Source: an uncultured Collinsella sp. (GTDB taxonomy: Bacteria; Actinomycetota; Coriobacteriia; Coriobacteriales; Coriobacteriaceae). Taken from it: a stretch of DNA of 7,542 bases. Below the pieces are notes generated by a model. That model saw only the letters and a list, made by a program, of their open reading frames with translations. It did not search any database and was not told where the DNA came from. The DNA lies in assembly GCA_902482185.1 (NCBI GenBank), contig CABSZR010000064.1, positions 1 through 7,542 of the forward strand, in the 5' to 3' direction. Shown in pieces: positions 6,049 through 7,542 of the stretch. The translations under genes and the position numbers were made by a program. Each line of letters begins with the position of its first letter. The first letter of the stretch is position 1.

Positions 6049-6071
6049 AACGTTTGCCTTATGCAAACGTT
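6049..6071. promoter_or_regulatory. 23-base palindrome, candidate operator of the carrier gene
   Basis: AACGTTTGC and GCAAACGTT are perfect 9-base arms around CTTAT. It lies 42 bases before the carrier start and after the regulator terminator. No T-run follows, so it is not a terminator. Its symmetry and place suit a dimeric regulator, most simply the GntR protein encoded upstream. It could also fold as a hairpin in the mRNA leader. Confidence 0.5.
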
Positions 6072-6113
6072 GAAGCGAGATGCGATGCAGTCTCGAGTTC
6101 TTTGGAGGTATCT

Positions 6114-7542
6114 ATGTCAGATACGAAGGCGAAGAAGACAAACAGACGTTTTAAGTTCAAATTACCGCATGTCTATACGATCATGTTCTTGCTGATCGTT
6201 GTCTTTGCGGTCCTGACTTGGATCGTTCCCTCTGGTCAGTATCAGCGCAAGACGATTTCAACAGCGGCGGGCGAGCGTGAAGTCGCCGTTGCTGGAACCT
6301 ATGAACAGGTCGATAAGAACTACACCGATTCCGAGACCGGCGAGACCATCAATCTGGGCCAGGATATCTTCGCGGTTCTGCAAGCGCCCACCAAGGGTAT
6401 CCAAGAGGCTGCCGACGTCGTTGCGTTCGTCTTATTGATTGGCGGATCGTTCGCGATCATCACCAAGACCAACGCTTTGAATGCCGGCATGAGCCGTGTG
6501 ATTAAAAAGCTCAAGAACAAGGACATCCTCATCATTCCCATCACGATGACATTGCTGTCCATTTGCGGCACTACGTTTGGCATGTCTGAGGAAGCCCTGC
6601 CGTTCTATGCCATCTTCATTCCCATCATGATGGGTATCGGTTATGACTCGATGACGGCATTCATCATCTGCTTCCTTGGTCCTAACCTGGGATATTGTGC
6701 TTCGACCATCGACCCGTTTAATGTTTTGATCGCCCAAGGCATCATTGGCATCGAGGGCAATCCGCAACTGTGGCTGCGCGCCGTTTCTTGGGTCATCTTC
6801 ACTGCCGTCGGTATCGCATGGGCCATGCGCTACGCCATGCGCGTCAAGAAAAACCCCGAGTCGTCCATTGTGTACGAGGACGATAAGCTCAAGCGTATTG
6901 AGTTTTCCGTGACCGATGCCTCCATCGAGGAAGAGTTCACTATCCGTCAGAAGCTCGTGCTTATCGATTTTGCTTGCGGTATGGGCATTATCGTCTGGGG
7001 TCTTGTTACCCAGGGCTGGTACATGAATGAGATTTCCGCCGTGTTCCTTGGCATGGGCTTGCTTGCCGGTATCCTGGGCGGCCTTGACCAGCAGACGATC
7101 GCAGAGGAGTTCGTTAAGGGTCTCGCCGACTTTGCGTACGCTGCCATCGTTATCGGTATCGCTCGCGGTATTCTGGTCATCGCCGAGGGCGGCATGATCA
7201 TCGACACCATCCTCCAGGCGCTCGCTACCGCGCTTGCCGGTGCACCCGCCGCCGTCTACACCACGTTTATGTATATCGTCCTTGGCCTGCTCTCTTTGCT
7301 GGTTCCCTCGAGTTCTGGCCTGGCGGCGCTCACCATGCCCGTTATGGGCCCCCTGACCGAGCTCATGGGCCTCAATCCCGAGGCGGCCGTCACCGCGCTC
7401 CAGTTTGCCAACCAGACCATCAACACCATCAGCCCCGTGGCGGGCATGACGGTCGCCGGTCTTGCCGTGGCTAGGATTTCGTTTGGCCAATGGTGGAAGA
7501 CCATTTGGAAGTTCTTCATTTTCATGGTCGTCTTTGGCCTGA
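6114..7542 (+). CDS. yfcC: YfcC/DcuC-family membrane carrier, cut by the right edge
   Basis: This integral membrane carrier belongs to the YfcC group (DcuC-like C4-dicarboxylate/arginine carrier superfamily), whose members are predicted to move organic acids or amino acids; substrates are mostly unproven. The frame is open to the window end, giving 476 residues, close to the usual full length, so only a short tail is missing. A basic N-terminus (1-20) leads into a first membrane helix (about 21-39) ending in VPSGQY (38-43), a family signature. A hydrophilic segment (about 44-85) follows, then hydrophobic spans near 101-119, 137-157, 163-195, 224-243, 282-325, 340-375 and 379-398. The family blocks FGMSEEALPF (155-164), NLGYCASTIDPFN (191-203) and VPSSSGLAALTMPVMGPL (397-414) are intact. 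The ATG has GGAGG seven bases upstream. It follows the GntR gene and a palindrome, suggesting regulated expression. The symbol reflects family resemblance only. Confidence 0.88.
   Translation, partial: MSDTKAKKTNRRFKFKLPHVYTIMFLLIVVFAVLTWIVPSGQYQRKTISTAAGEREVAVAGTYEQVDKNYTDSETGETINLGQDIFAVLQAPTKGIQEAADVVAFVLLIGGSFAIITKTNALNAGMSRVIKKLKNKDILIIPITMTLLSICGTTFGMSEEALPFYAIFIPIMMGIGYDSMTAFIICFLGPNLGYCASTIDPFNVLIAQGIIGIEGNPQLWLRAVSWVIFTAVGIAWAMRYAMRVKKNPESSIVYEDDKLKRIEFSVTDASIEEEFTIRQKLVLIDFACGMGIIVWGLVTQGWYMNEISAVFLGMGLLAGILGGLDQQTIAEEFVKGLADFAYAAIVIGIARGILVIAEGGMIIDTILQALATALAGAPAAVYTTFMYIVLGLLSLLVPSSSGLAALTMPVMGPLTELMGLNPEAAVTALQFANQTINTISPVAGMTVAGLAVARISFGQWWKTIWKFFIFMVVFGL

Noticed and set aside
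6076..6095. CGAGA/TCTCG inverted repeat in the carrier leader
   Set aside because: Only five pairs around a 10-base loop; expected by chance and weaker than the nearby palindrome.
6432..7490. Long minus-strand open frame (352 residues) across the carrier gene
   Set aside because: It lies wholly antisense to a carrier with clear family motifs; the product is Gly/Asp/His-rich without any domain, the usual shadow in GC-rich DNA.

Overview
The window looks like a stretch of chromosome from a high-GC anaerobic Gram-positive bacterium. Strong AGGAGG-type ribosome binding sites, GC-rich codon use, two HAD phosphatases, a HutC-type GntR regulator and a YfcC-family carrier beside conjugation-type genes suggest a gut actinobacterium of the Coriobacteriia, Collinsella being my best guess. 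That assignment rests on general feel, not on a marker gene.

Left part (about 1-2946, all minus strand): a compact module that looks like part of an integrated conjugative or mobilisable element. In transcription order it holds an unrecognised 296-residue protein (2946-2056), a ClpP-family serine protease with an intact Ser-His-Asp triad (1992-1375), and a VirD4/TraG-type coupling ATPase without membrane segments (1382-78). The last two overlap by 8 bases. No relaxase, integrase, tRNA or attachment site is visible; the rest of the element would lie off the left edge.

Middle (2947-3435): a 489-base divergent intergenic region without a convincing gene. It contains a His-rich-reading repeat just before the 296-residue protein, a small hairpin and weak promoter-like sites in both directions.

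Right part (3436-7542, all plus strand): a Cof-type HAD phosphatase, a strong hairpin terminator, a second HAD phosphatase of the beta-phosphoglucomutase-like type, a leader with a 16-codon ORF and a perfect terminator hairpin, a GntR/HutC regulator with its own terminator, and a YfcC/DcuC-type membrane carrier that runs off the right edge. A 23-base palindrome (6049-6071) between the regulator and the carrier is a candidate operator. The simplest reading is that the GntR protein senses a small molecule and controls the carrier, with the HAD genes as separate housekeeping units.

The points most worth a second look are the ClpP-VirD4 gene pair, the leader ORF plus terminator before the regulator, and the palindrome before the carrier.
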